Assembly (NCBI GenBank): GCA_015680685.1
Contig: MNCI01020695.1
Location: 216,268-280,267 of the forward strand
Reading direction: 5' to 3'
Origin: Gnetum montanum
Taxonomy: Eukaryota > Streptophyta > Gnetopsida > Gnetales > Gnetaceae
Length of the DNA: 64,000 nt
A model generated the notes under the pieces. The model saw nothing but the letters and a program-made list of their open reading frames with translations. It made no database searches and was not told the DNA's origin. The position numbers and the translations under genes were made by a program. Positions within the stretch are counted from its first letter, which is position 1. Each line of letters opens with the position of its first letter. Shown one piece after another: positions 24,758 to 35,963 of the stretch.

Positions 24758-24887
24758 TTAGTTGTTTGTGTGCTACGTAGAACATAGGAGATCATTCATA
24801 TCGTTGGGGTGCTAGAATGAACCCTTAGGGTTAATCAAGAAAAGATAAGACAAGGGTTAATAGCACAACAAATAAGACATAAATTTC

Positions 24888-26020
24888 TTCTTCTTCGCAC
24901 AAAAGTACTTCATCGCCTAGGACCAACACAAGAGACAGTCGGCGGCATAACACATGTAACCAAGATCCGCCAGTTCCTCAATAGTTCTGGGTGGTATATA
25001 TTCATCATGATGAGTATGTACCCAACTTTACCTTTATTCTCCATCAAGATGAACAACTACGTTGGAGAGACTTGAAGGGTAACATAGTGTTGCCTCCAAC
25101 CCGAGCAGTCCCCAACATGCTCCTTCGTGCTCTCGCACGAATAGGCATGTCACAGTTATATGAAAAGTACGTTGCATGCGACCATGACACAAGGGACTAC
25201 CATCCCATAGAAGTGCAATGTTAAAGGGACTTGCAACAGGAGAGATATCATACATCTTTGAAGGGTAAATGGCCCCATAACGTCCTGCACATTTTAAGAG
25301 AAATTGGAGATAGTGAACCAGTTTCAACAGGTTTCCCAACAATTGATTTTCCCTCTTCTAACAATGGATAGGAGGTGATGTATCAGAACCTCCACTCCAT
25401 GGTTCACAACCCTAGTTCTGATCCCCGCGAACACCAAATGTTCAATGAGGGAACACAAACATATGATAAGGGCAGGTAGTCTAATCGTAAGCACAATCGG
25501 GGCCAGGACCACTAAAGAGAAGGTGGAAAACATTGTCATGGTGATGGTTCTCCTTCTTCTTCATCTTCATCATCACATTCACCCTCTCCTTCAGTGTCAA
25601 GACGTAGTCATAAGGAACCTTACCGTGAGGATAAAGGTAAATAAAGTGAGAAAACTCAATGAGAGAGTTAAGAACAAGGATGAGGGCACTCTAGAGAATC
25701 ACGACATAGAAGAAGGGAGAGTAGGGAACCGCATAGACATCACAGATGCTATGAACAAAATGACCACAAAGAACCCCTACTCACAAACCGAAGCATGTTA
25801 GATATCACGGAGGCCATAAGAATTCCCACAAGGCATCAAAAAGATAGCAGGATCAAGAGGTTAGACATGAACAACATCCCACGATTTGAGGGGGGATACA
25901 ATGCTGATCCTCATAACCACTTAAAAGCATTTCATGATGCATGTGCCTTGTAGAACATTGAGAATGAATGACAAAAACTAAAGTTGTTCCCAAGGACGCT
26001 AGTAAAGGAAGCAGAAAGCT
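24888..26020 (+). pseudogene. Element C gag, first part
   Basis: The frame starts where the ATG of A, B and D would lie (here ATT, near 24887). It has HDEYVPNFTFILHQDEQLRWRDL (24991-25224 open), a charged linker and the capsid start LDMNNIPRFEGGYNADPHNH (about 25863-25925), followed by ACAL..IEN and EAESW, after which element N interrupts the frame. Stops in the linker and a lost start codon make it inactive. It continues at 42464. The N-terminal block is better preserved than in D. Confidence 0.8.
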
Positions 26021-26025
26021 GGTAG
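26021..26025 (+). repeat. Target-site duplication GGTAG (left) of element N
   Basis: GGTAG immediately before the LTR (26026) is repeated immediately after the other LTR (42464-42468). Confidence 0.9.
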
Positions 26026-27410
26026 TGAAACACCGTGAAAATTACGAGTCGGCCTCAGGCAAAGATTCGCAATTCAAGCGAGAGTGCGCATCAGCTTTGT
26101 TCAAGGACAAGTTTATGCTCTATTACACATGGCAGCATAATGAGCGTAATAAGCTCCAAAATAGTTGAAGGCAGAGTCTAGAGAAGCACAAAATTTCGAC
26201 ACTTTTTCTCGTGGCGTATGGATAACTTGTCTTTACGCTCGTTACGCGGCGGTGCGAACCATTGCGTATTTCATCACTAAGGCTAGACATTATTTACGCT
26301 TCGTTACACGCGGCTGCGTAGTGAGTGTAAGTTAGACATTGTCTATGCTGCGTTACGCGCAGCTGCGTAGTGAGCGTAAGACAATTTTGAGCCTATTGTT
26401 TTTTGTACCGGATTACGCTCATACACGCAACACAACGCGAATGAGTGTAATATAGCCTAAAAGCAATTGAAACACGCTCAACATGTACCTGCTCTTCACA
26501 CGCACAACACGCAAACGAGCGTGTTGTGCGTAGTCACAGTCTGACTTAAAATGGTCATGTCAATGGAACCCGAAATATCCGGGACCCACGTCATCATGGT
26601 TGCACCTTTTTATGGGACCCCGCAGCCTATAAATAGACCAGTTGACAAAGATACAAAAAAAGGGGGGAGGCAGAAAATCAAAAGGGCAAGAGCATTTTCT
26701 GAGCAAGGAAGCACTTATCACCTTGAGCAGAGAAACAAAGAGCAACCTTTTGGCAACTATCGATAGCACCATCCTTCAGCAAGAACAGAGCACAGAGCGC
26801 TTGAGCCTTAGCAACAAGAGAGATCATTCCTCGAAGCAAAACCTACTCGAAGCAAAAAAGCAGAAAAAGGATTGTGAGATCGTCTCGCCCAGTTTGCAGG
26901 CTCTACCGGTCAGAAACAGTTGATCGGCAGACGTCAGAGCTTGACCTTCCTTGCATCCCAGCTTTGACCTACGAGGTAAATCAAACTTTTGTCTGGGCAG
27001 TTTCCTTGTTGTTTTGTGCTCATTTTTTGCATCAAGTTATTGGGGGTCTCTCCCATTGTAATGTGACATACAAATCATACATTCTTTCAAAAATCGAAAC
27101 ATAGATCTTTAAAAATCACACGTTTCTCTCCTAGTTAGCATCTCTTTGGCGTGTTTGACGTTATCATCGTAGCGATCCATCCACGTCGTTTTCCTCCCGT
27201 TTCACGATCCCTCGAATCAAATCGAAGCACGCAAAGATCCGTAATCTCCATCGTTTTACTGACCCATAAGTCCCTGTCTAATCGACAAGATCATTCAGAG
27301 GGCCGCGGATTCGCTTTTTCCAACATAGCCCTCGCGCGGATCCGTGATTAAAACTATATACACGGAACCTCGGTCGGTATTTCCAGCTGCCGACGTTTTC
27401 TGTCGATACA
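26026..27410 (+). repeat. 5' LTR of element N
   Basis: 1385 bp, starting TGAAACACCGTG and ending TGTCGATACA. TATA box TATAAATA at 26628-26635. Two 49-50-bp repeats with TTACGC/GCGTAA words lie at 26281-26379. It lacks about 41 bases present in the 3' LTR near 41845-41885. Confidence 0.93.
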
Positions 27411-27416
27411 GTTTTC

Positions 27417-27433
27417 TGGCGCTAGAAGGAGGG
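27417..27433 (+). other. Primer-binding site, element N
   Basis: TGGCGCTAGAAGGAGGG, six bases after the LTR. It starts with the TGG expected for any tRNA CCA end. I do not identify the tRNA, and it is clearly not the tRNA-Asp-type site of elements A to D. Confidence 0.6.
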
Positions 27434-27648
27434 CCTTCAGGCTCTGATTCGAATATTTCAGGTAGCCCTGGTAGTGATCCATACCCTAAACGATAGGTGT
27501 AATACCTCTAGGGAAGTCTACGGTCAATTGCGTGGTATAGATCAGTCGCAAGGATAATTTCTTTGAAATCCTACAGGGTAGAAAGCCTTTTTTGTGCTTT
27601 TGTTGCTAGCCATTTCTTAGATCCGATTACCAGTTACCGCTAACTTTA

Positions 27649-30064
27649 TTGATCAATGGATTCCTTGTACACAACCACAATTTCCATGGGCCCTACCGAT
27701 TTGGGTGCTATACCTATGATCCTATGGCAGTCACAGGACCAGCTCCTGGTGCAACGGGATCTCAGGGCCCATTGCACTATTCATTGAGGCTTCAGGGAAA
27801 AGAGCCTATCTTCATAGTTATAACCCCTGAAGAATACAATTTCATATGCATTAATATCTAGGCGAAGCTGGCTCTCAGCCGAGCTGAACTTGAGGCAAAA
27901 CGAAACTTTGAGGTGCTCCACCGAGGGGGCTATGATTTTAAGTCAACAGCTTACGACATAATTCCCTTGACCGAACACCAACATGAACTTATCACACAGT
28001 TGGTCATGGCCAAAGGCCAGGCTTCACAAGCTGTGGTGGAGCCCCAGCATGGGGAAGAAGAGGATGAGTTTGAGGCCCAGTCGGAACATTCGTTCCATAC
28101 TCTGGAACCTTCGTTCCATACGCTGAGCCCCCAAACGTATATAAATCCCTTATTTCCCTTCAATAGAGAAGCCGCACCTCTTGACCCAGCCATGACCGCG
28201 CAGATGTATTTCCCTGCCATGCCGCAGGCCAATGCGCAGCCGTCTGGGTTGCAAGCACAAATACCGCACAATAACATGGGGGTGGTTCCGTCACCACGAG
28301 TACTTAGCATCCCAGTGGTGATCTCGGCGACCACCGCACCTCATTTCATCCCTCAGATACAACCCCATAACGTATCTGTAACGCGCTCGACCCAGACCAT
28401 GTCACTTCCGCATCCGCAAACTCAGCAAATCCCCGCAACCGCTCAGCCACAAACATACATCCAACAGCCTACCGCAGGTCAGTGGGCCAACCTGGCGGCG
28501 CAACATACTTAGTCTGTGGTGTATGGCATGCAGCCCCCTGTTGCACCTATAGCGCAAGTTCCACAGAGGATCCCGCAGTATACCCATCCCTATCTTGTGC
28601 ACCAGGCAGCTGCCAACCCCTTTGCGCAAGCCAGCGTGTGGTGGTCTTCGCAGGCTCCCCTACTTGCTGGGATCCCTGCCCCACAAGCAGCCAGTCAACC
28701 CATTCCGTTGTTTCCGTTCCCTCGCGCCGCCCTCCCGGTCCAACCTCCTATGCCTTCTGCACAGGCACCTCCATCAACAGGCTTAGGCCAAGCTTTCCAG
28801 CTGATACAGACTCTTACCGAGGAGGTACGACGCCTCAAAGCTGCTGGATCTGATGTTATTCAGATTATGGACTTTTACCAGGATGATCCAATTAGTTCAG
28901 CGGTCCCTATGCTGTCGTTACCGCTGGGGATGTCCCTCCCTCATTTCACCAAATACAATGGGGAGGGGGATCCCAACGCTCACTTACTCACCTTTCGATC
29001 TGAATCGTTGTTGCTTCAACAGTGGCCACATACGATTATCAGAGTCTTTGTGATGTCATTAATAGGGAAAGCTTTGAACTGGTACCGAGCCCTCCCACGC
29101 TCTTCCATCTCAACCTTGGAAGAGCTGCTGACTTAGTTTGTGACCCGCTTCAAATACAACCTGAAGCCGGAAGTCACACTGGATCAGCTCATGGGGGTGA
29201 AACAAGACTCGCTTGAGCCCGTTCAAAAGTTTATACAGCGCTGGAATGCCACCTTGAACGAGATCCACGAGCCGATCGTGGACTCACATATGCTGGCTAT
29301 GTTCAAGGGAGCAGTCAATGACTTCATTAAGTCAAAGCTGTACTACCTTTCCCCAAGTAATTTACATCAGGACTTAGCACAAGTTAGGAGCATCTAAGAT
29401 GCTATGGAGGCTAGCAAAGACCCGGCGTATGTCACCTACAGGAATGCACACAACAAGGCCAAAGACAAGGGTAAGGCGGCAACAACGACAGTAGCTGCGC
29501 TGACTGAAAGCGCAAAGAACAAGAACAAGAAGGCGCCTGCAACAGCGCCTCTCGAGGCCATGGCTGGTGCTGGCACCAACCAAGCCACAACTGCCCCTGA
29601 AGGCCCCCCAGCCAAAGCCAAATTTTGAGCGTAAAGATCGTTTAAAATATGCGGCTTTACCTGTGAAGCATTCCGAATTGCTGAAACAACTATTAGCGGT
29701 AGGGCACATTCAACCTAAGAAGGTGTCCGAGGAAGCTCTGAAGCGTCACAGACGTCACTATGAATTGCTGAAGGACCCTTCTTTAGCCTTACCAAATGAA
29801 CCAGCAGTTCCGAGATCTTTCAGGCTCAACCGTTTTTGTGACTACCACCAGATGTGTGGTCACGACATGAATTACTGCTGGGCATTAAAGGATGACATTC
29901 AACGCATGATCGACGAAGGTCATCTAAAATTAGACAGTAGTAACCCGACGCATCCGGAAAACCAAACACTGCATGTATATAAGGACCCGTTGAACCCAAA
30001 CTACGATCCTTATACAATCACTGTGGTGAGTACGGACGGTGAGCGTAAGGGACTGCCAAAATAG
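27649..30064 (+). pseudogene. Element N gag (four in-frame stops, one frameshift)
   Basis: One frame runs from 27649 to 29625, broken only by stops at 27859, 28510, 29134 and 29395; each is explicable as one C-to-T or G-to-A change in a Trp or Gln codon. A frameshift near 29600-29626 moves to the next frame (to 30064). The first third is Pro/Gln-rich and disordered. The capsid domain includes FTKYNGEGDPNAHLLTFRSE, LTFKYNLKPEVTLDQLMGVK-like sequence and FIQRWNATLNEIHEP. A zinc-binding element CDYHQMCGHDMNYCWAL with LKDDIQRMIDEGHL follows, the CX2H...C form common in Tat elements. The exact start codon is unsure; ATGs at 27649 (this frame) and 27657 (another frame) compete. Confidence 0.85.
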
Positions 30065-31462
30065 CCTTTTGTTTTGCGCGTGCCCGCCAGCTCACCAAGG
30101 GGGCCAACTACTTCACCGGCAGCTAGTGGGGTCTCACGACCACCTTTCATCATACGAGCACCTTCCCAAGTACGCCCTCAGTCACGCGGCAGTACTCAAG
30201 CCGCGGCTCCGTCCACGCCCACGCCTAGAGCGCCCTTCATTATCAGGGCGCCAGAACCACAGCCTGCTCCTCTCATGCAGGGGTAGACCTCCGATCAAAA
30301 TAACCAGTCATCGCCTCCTAAGAGAAAGGAGGAGGACACTACAATTAATGCAACAAAAGACCACCTTACGCTCGGCTTCCCTAAGCCCAGGCCCCTGGCC
30401 TCTATGCCTCTGTCTATGCCTCAGAAGCAGGCTAAAGGTACAGGAATGCAGCCACCTTCTCTTGGCAGGAAAAAGAATGACCCTCCCACTGACACCGCTC
30501 CGCCTCGAGAGATCTGTCTCTTGGGCCGAATGGAGGAGGACAAGGGGGATAAACAACTTGGCCGAGAGAAGGACCTCCTTGATGCATTCACGCAAGTCAA
30601 ACAAGCTCTTAAGCAAAAGAACACAACGCTGAGCCTGTACAACTTACTGATGACGTCTCAAGAACACCGTGAGGCTATGGTACGCATGCTGACATCCATA
30701 TCAGTGGATGGAAACCTACCAGCAGAAGAGGAAGCGATACACGCTGTCATGTTTCCTTCCAAAGCTGAACAACCCAAGCCTACGTCGCTGACCTTTCTTG
30801 ACGAGTCTGTCAAAGACGACCTAGAGAAAGGTCAAGTAACAACTGAGCCTATGTTCATTACCATTCGAGTCGGCTAGTACCGGATCTGGAGGGTGCACGT
30901 GGATGATGGCGCAGCTGCTAATGTCGTTCCTTATTCCATAGTGGATAGGCTGGGCTTGGTCGACTAGATCACTCCCACGACGATAGCCTGCGTAAAATCG
31001 TTCAACGGAGCACGGGTTCAAGTCAAAGGAACGGTGCGTATTGAGTTTCTAGCGGGGGATCAATTCCCAACCGAAGCCACATTCTTAGTCGTCGAGGAGA
31101 TGCCTGGTTTCAACTTGATCTTAGGGAGGTCGTGGTTAGCCTAGCTGAGGGCAGTTTCGTCGCCGATACACCAAGAGATACACCTGCCCTACACCGAGGG
31201 GGAGGTCATCATACGCAGCGATGAGGTCACCCCCAGGACTGTCAATAATATTGAAGAAGAATAGGGTTCGGAGATTGAAACAACTGACGATCAGTCCCAT
31301 CTCCAAGCCCCTAAACAAACCGACAACAATGACGACGGTCTAGCCTGGGCTGACCTGCCATTTCTGGATGACAGCGTAGAGGAGTCAAACCACAAGCCTC
31401 CTCGCCCTTACGCAGCGCTCAACGTAAAGGCCATTAAGAGACAATTGCGTATTGACAGTTGA
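30065..31462 (+). pseudogene. Element N linker and aspartic protease (degenerate)
   Basis: The gag frame after the shift continues past a TAG at 30062 through a Pro/Ala-rich linker (30074-30286) and a charged helical part (30404-30877, DLLDAFTQVKQALKQKNTTL). The protease shows IWRVHVDDGAAANVVPYSIV (from about 30880), where the family has DDGAS- or DGGS-type active sites, and NLILGRSWLA near 31115. TAG stops at 30284, 30875, 30965, 31142 and near 31262 all replace what would be Gln or Trp codons. The frame ends at about 31460. A donor-like AAC/GTAAAG at 31423/31424 precedes the end. Confidence 0.8.
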
Positions 31463-31674
31463 ACAATGGTCTTTTGCGTGCACCACCATTCTCTTTTAAG
31501 TTAGCGCACTCCCCATTTAAGAGCTTCTTTTGTTTCAACATACTTTTACGCTACATTTGCTTTCTATGTTTACGCTCTGCACTTTTTTACGTGTTTTATC
31601 GTACCCGCGTTAGTTACGCTTTCACATTACTTCATGCATTTATACAAGATTACATTTTTATTACAATTTACGCA

Positions 31675-31855
31675 GTCGGCCCGCAACGGCCTTAAACTAG
31701 TCATCCGAAGTTATCTACTATCATTATTTACGCTTGCTATACAATACGCAATAGGCCCGCGATGGCCTTAAACTAGTAACGCAGTATCGTATACTATAAC
31801 CATTTACGCTGGAATATGCAATGGGCCCACAAGGGCTTTAAACTAATTATTACGT
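31675..31855 (+). repeat. Three tandem 70-75-bp repeats in element N spacer
   Basis: The core GGCCCGCAACGGCCTTAAAC recurs at about 31678, 31753 and 31823 with increasing change, each followed by TTACGCT-containing sequence. Confidence 0.75.
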
Positions 31856-32274
31856 CCCATCAGTATCACTTAGACAGAATCCTTAACATATATTTTCACG
31901 CTGACACAGACAAAAGCATAAAAAGTTAAACAACAAACTAATTAACATTTCAAATATCCATTAGACTTTACAACAATCCGTTAACAGTCATTCAGAATAA
32001 TACCCGACCTTGCACTGGCTCTCGTTCCAGCACTGGCTTCATAGGAGAACGCTCTTCATCGTTGCGTTCCTCCTCTGCTTCCTTTGTTTCCTCTCCCAGC
32101 CCCTCAGCTAGCGTATTTTCCCTATCTTCTTCCGGTACCTAAACCCAAATAATATCAAAAATTAGAATAGAAAACACAAGCTAGAAAACCTTCCGACTAA
32201 GTCATGCATAAACTTACTCACGATGGCCCTTCTTCCGTAGTAAAAGAAAGCTTGTCCAGACTAGCCCATAGGTG

Positions 32275-35200
32275 TTACATAATCTCATCCTCTATCAGGT
32301 CTGGCCACACATCCTCGCCCAATGCAGCTCCAGCTTTCACCTTCCCTTTCTCCACGCTACTCCAGCAGGATGGATTCGGGAAGAAGGTAGGGATTGTAGC
32401 CTGATTCCATAGGCTTTCACTAACGCCCCTACTTTCCCATACGGAACGCGTTGAGTGTAACGCATATTTACGCATTTCCTCATAAATGTGACGTGGCACG
32501 ACTGCCCCATCAGATGGGGGCTCCGCTATGTCCAAATCAATAGGCTCCGTGGGATCCCATCGGAGGTGAGCTCCTAATAGAAAACAAGCATCAATATGGA
32601 TGACACATTACTAAAACATTATGTCGTAAACTCATTGCGGCTATAACATACCAGTGCCAGGTTCGACGTGCTTTAAATGCTCAATCATGTCATTAACGAT
32701 GCCTTCCATGAAGGCAAATTTGTCGGGGAAGTCTCTCCACATTTTGTTCACAGCAGCAGACGTAGATGCATCTTCTTCCCCCATAGTGTAATTTGGTTAG
32801 ACACTCCATCTATTAACAAGATCCTACAAACACGCTAACGCACTCATTACCTCTGCCAGTGACAGTGGCAACTTCACCAATCTCTTCCACCCCTTTCTCT
32901 TTACGCACGTGATCCCGTGTGCCGCTAGTCCCAGTAGCTGGAGTTTCCTCATGTACCTGGTCATATGCACGGCTCCCACTAGCAGCTGGGGCCTCCTCAC
33001 GCACTAGAACCTGCACACGGCTCACATTAACAGCTGGGGCCTCTTCTTCCAAAATTGAGGCCCCCTCCCCATGGCTTAGTATCATCGCGCCTATCTCAGG
33101 GGTCAATTGCCCTGTCATTTTTACTATTTACACCACCACACGTTAACATATAATGCCAGACCATCTAAATAAAACATTGCGTACTACAATCCTTTCACAC
33201 TTACCAGGCGGAAGCTTATTCCGCTGAACCTTGACCGCAACAGTTTGGCTTGCGTTACCCCCAAGGGCCTCGGCTAGGCAGAGCCTTTTACGCCAAGCTG
33301 CAGGTTCTACGATTTCTTCCATCACGCGCTTTCCTCGCGAGGCGTCGCTGGTGTAGGTAGGCATTATCCCACCCACGCTGTCGAGACCTCGCACTTGGGG
33401 CGCCGCCAAGCCTTTAGTCGTTACAGACAACGACTCCCCGATCCCTGCCAGCGGATCCTACCCATGGGTAGTGCTGAGAATGTGGGTAATCCAAGGTCTG
33501 GACAGCTGGTCTCGGTCTTGCTGTTCCCAGACCCCATTCCTCTGGATGACTAGAAACTCAGCAAACCGCCAGAGGCAAGCTATGAAAAAGGCGTAATGCA
33601 CATTAAAGTAGGACTCAAGCTTCTTGCGAAGCTTGACCATTTCGCTGCGCAGTCCCTTGGCAAAATAGTTTGCCCAATCGAACCGTGTTCCCTCCTTCAG
33701 AACCTCTCGCATAATGTAGGTCTGTTCTACAGAAAAGAACTTCACTTGCGAGAGGGTTTTGGGGAAAGTCCAGGCCCGGAAAAGAGGATACAGTGTCTTG
33801 GCAGCGCCCATCTCAAATTTGTCACAAGGAAACCCTTTGGTCTCTTTTGGGATCCTCACCCACTCCTTTAGACACTCCTGGAATCTAGGGCTCCTCTAGG
33901 TTTTCGCCTTTATGGGAAGGCCATTCGAGGGGACGCCAAACAGATCTGCGAAGAGCTGAGCGTCGATATCGAAACTTACGTACACATTATGCACGTGCGT
34001 GCAAAAACGCTCCGCCTTCTCACTGAAGAAGTTGACCAAGGCTATCATTTCACTGGCGGGGACATCAGGGGTCGCAGCCAAAAACAAGTGCATTAGCCCT
34101 GCTGCCCAGATCTTGGCGGTCACCACGACTAGGGCCGCCGAGTGGCCGAGCCAGCGTTGTGCGTCCTTAATATCGCCGTAACGGAAGAGGACATCCCTCG
34201 TCTCGCGGCCGAAAATCGTAAGGGTAATCTCCTTGGATTCCCTAACTGAAAAATATAAAACGCAAGTCAAATAGAAACGCTTTACGTAATGTCCACAACT
34301 CACAACTACACGCATAACATTAGAACATGCAGCGGCCTTACCAGGTCCGAACGGCAAAGGGAATGGCAGTAGGTTCCTCTGCACGTCCTCAACCGTAAGG
34401 GGCGAATCTAAGGTCCAGTCATCGTGCAGCCACCTGAGTTCCCGGCAATTCTTAAAAGGACACTCATAGCAGGTGTGATACTCACGCATCTCATGGTCAA
34501 TCTGCCCTATAACACCGGCACACACATTGTTGGTTGAGGTAAATGCCATTATTGTCGTTTTGGCTTAGGCCAACGCATCACCATTTCCGATTAACCTGTT
34601 ATCATGTATGAAAAAACTGTACCATACATCATAGGCTTAACTTACACTTTGCACATAGACTTCTCTTACACTTCACATCGATAACAGACACTATAACAGT
34701 AATAAAGACAATACAGTTGGCATAATTTGGTTACCCGCCCGCATAGTACACCGTGCCTTGTGGGTTCTGGAAGTAGGTTGAAACATGGCGAGCCACGAAC
34801 AACGTGTTATATGCATGATAAAAACTGAAACAAGCCATTTCCTAGATCCAACATAAGCTCCTCAGGCCTCGGGCGCTGAGCGCTTGGTCCTCGGGACGAC
34901 CTGTATCGTTGGCCCCGTCTATCAAGTAAGCCAGAATCCCCTGTGCAGACCCCACCAACAGGTGTTCTAAAATGGCATCGCCAGTCACATTAGACCACAC
35001 AATGATGCTGAAGTTGCACAGTAAGAATTGCAGAAACTCCAACGCCCCCTTCCGGAACCAAATGGCCTTCCCCTACACTCGTGTGTTCGGAGGAGGGACA
35101 TTGGGGACGATGAGGTTTACCCAACACAAAACCCCAATGATGTCTAACACAATCAGAATAGGCTTCAGCACGACACTGTACAGAAAACACGCTACATAAA

Positions 35201-35563
35201 TCAACGCCTAGATTTACAGTTGCATCATTAATACAGAAACGTTACACATCATGCTTAGCCATCTATGTGGAAATTGCCCAAACCCTTGCAACAGCGCAAG
35301 GTCCGTCTCTGACAACGGCGATAAACGCAACCATGCCAAATCCTCGCTGTAACGCAAGTTTCGTAACCCAAAACCCTCATTTACACGAAGAACGCTGTAT
35401 AGCACAAACGCTGAAATAGCACGAGCATGCAAAGAATGACCTACCGGTTCAAAGGTGTCAGGTCACGCACTTCGACCATGGCCTGTTGAACACGCTCCAG
35501 GTTCTCCTGTACCTCGTTGATTTTAGCCAATTTAGTGTTCTTCCTCTTCGTCTTAGGCACCAT
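32275..35563 (-). pseudogene. Antisense multi-exon gene inside element N, FCP1/NIF-like domain in second exon
   Basis: ATG at 35563. Exon 1 (35563-35445, basic start MVPKTKRKN) joins in frame across a 269-bp T-rich intron (35444-35176, GTAGGT...CTGTACAG) to exon 2 (35175 to about 34735). Exon 2 reads KPILIVLDIIGVLC then FRKGALEFLQFLLCNFSIIVWSN; this matches the layout of FCP1/NIF phosphatases (DxD/N-G-x-L near the start, RPG..EFL...F.VG.WSS later), with the second acidic or Asn residue replaced by Ile. Then come exons 34549 or 34506-34342, 34245-33205, 33111-32851, about 32780-32652 and 32573-32275, with GT-AG introns 34341-34246, 33204-33112 and 32651-32574, all phase 1. The intron near 32850-32780 has a good donor but a weak acceptor. 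Four TAG stops (35073, 34842, 33896, 33458). Later exons are unrecognised apart from a CYECPFKNC cluster. The link between exons 2 and 3 is unresolved. Confidence 0.6.
32902..33045 (-). repeat. Three 16-residue repeats in antisense gene exon
   Basis: The exon 33111-32851 encodes EEAPAVNVSRVQVLVR, EEAPAASGSRAYDQVH and EETPATGTSGTRDHVR in a row (48-bp DNA period). They are diverged but in phase, which supports the reading frame. Confidence 0.65.
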
Positions 35564-35950
35564 TATCACAACTTCGACACTTGCACAGCTTTGCACCTTC
35601 AAATCTTCTGCTCTTCTTGCTCTTGCTAGATAATACCCGCGAATTTGAACTCACAATAGCCAATAGTCCGTTCTAACCAAAAAACCGCCTACTTGTATGC
35701 GAGAATCACTGACTTGATATCCAATTTCAATGGGACCTTCCTGAAACGGAACCCGAAAATCAAGATATTAATGTAGTTGATATCGCATGCACCGCTGTCC
35801 GAAATGACGTTAAACTACCACATCTTATCGTCTTGTAATCGGGTAGCATTGATTACAACTTCATTACAAAATTCAAAATTCTGTTAGCTTTCCATGTTTG
35901 CTAGCCATCACGTCATCTTCTTTCTAACCATTTACGTACTTTGCGATTTT
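35564..35950. other. Intergenic stretch between antisense gene start and RT frame
   Basis: About 390 bases between the antisense ATG (35563) and the candidate acceptor before RT (35954). It should hold the antisense promoter and 5' UTR. I see no convincing TATA box on the minus strand. Confidence 0.4.
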
Positions 35951-35963
35951 TCAGGACAAACAA

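Larger units (their letters stand above)
31424..35954 (+). other. Candidate sense-strand intron between protease and RT of element N
   Basis: GTAAAG at 31424 follows ...GCGCTCAAC in the protease frame, and GCGATTTTTCAG ends at 35954 just before GACAAACAAATGG. Joining these sites is phase 0 on both sides and links the protease frame to the RT frame (35964) without a stop. Ogre elements are known to splice between protease and RT. The size (4531 bp) is large because the segment holds the antisense gene. The exact donor is inference; other GT sites are possible. Confidence 0.45.

Noticed and set aside
27913-28334. Minus-strand frame of 127 codons in element N gag
   Set aside because: Shadow of the long plus gag frame; no motif.
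33596-34181. Plus-strand frames inside 33596-34181
   Set aside because: Complementary shadows of the antisense exon 34245-33205; they have no relation to element N's pol.
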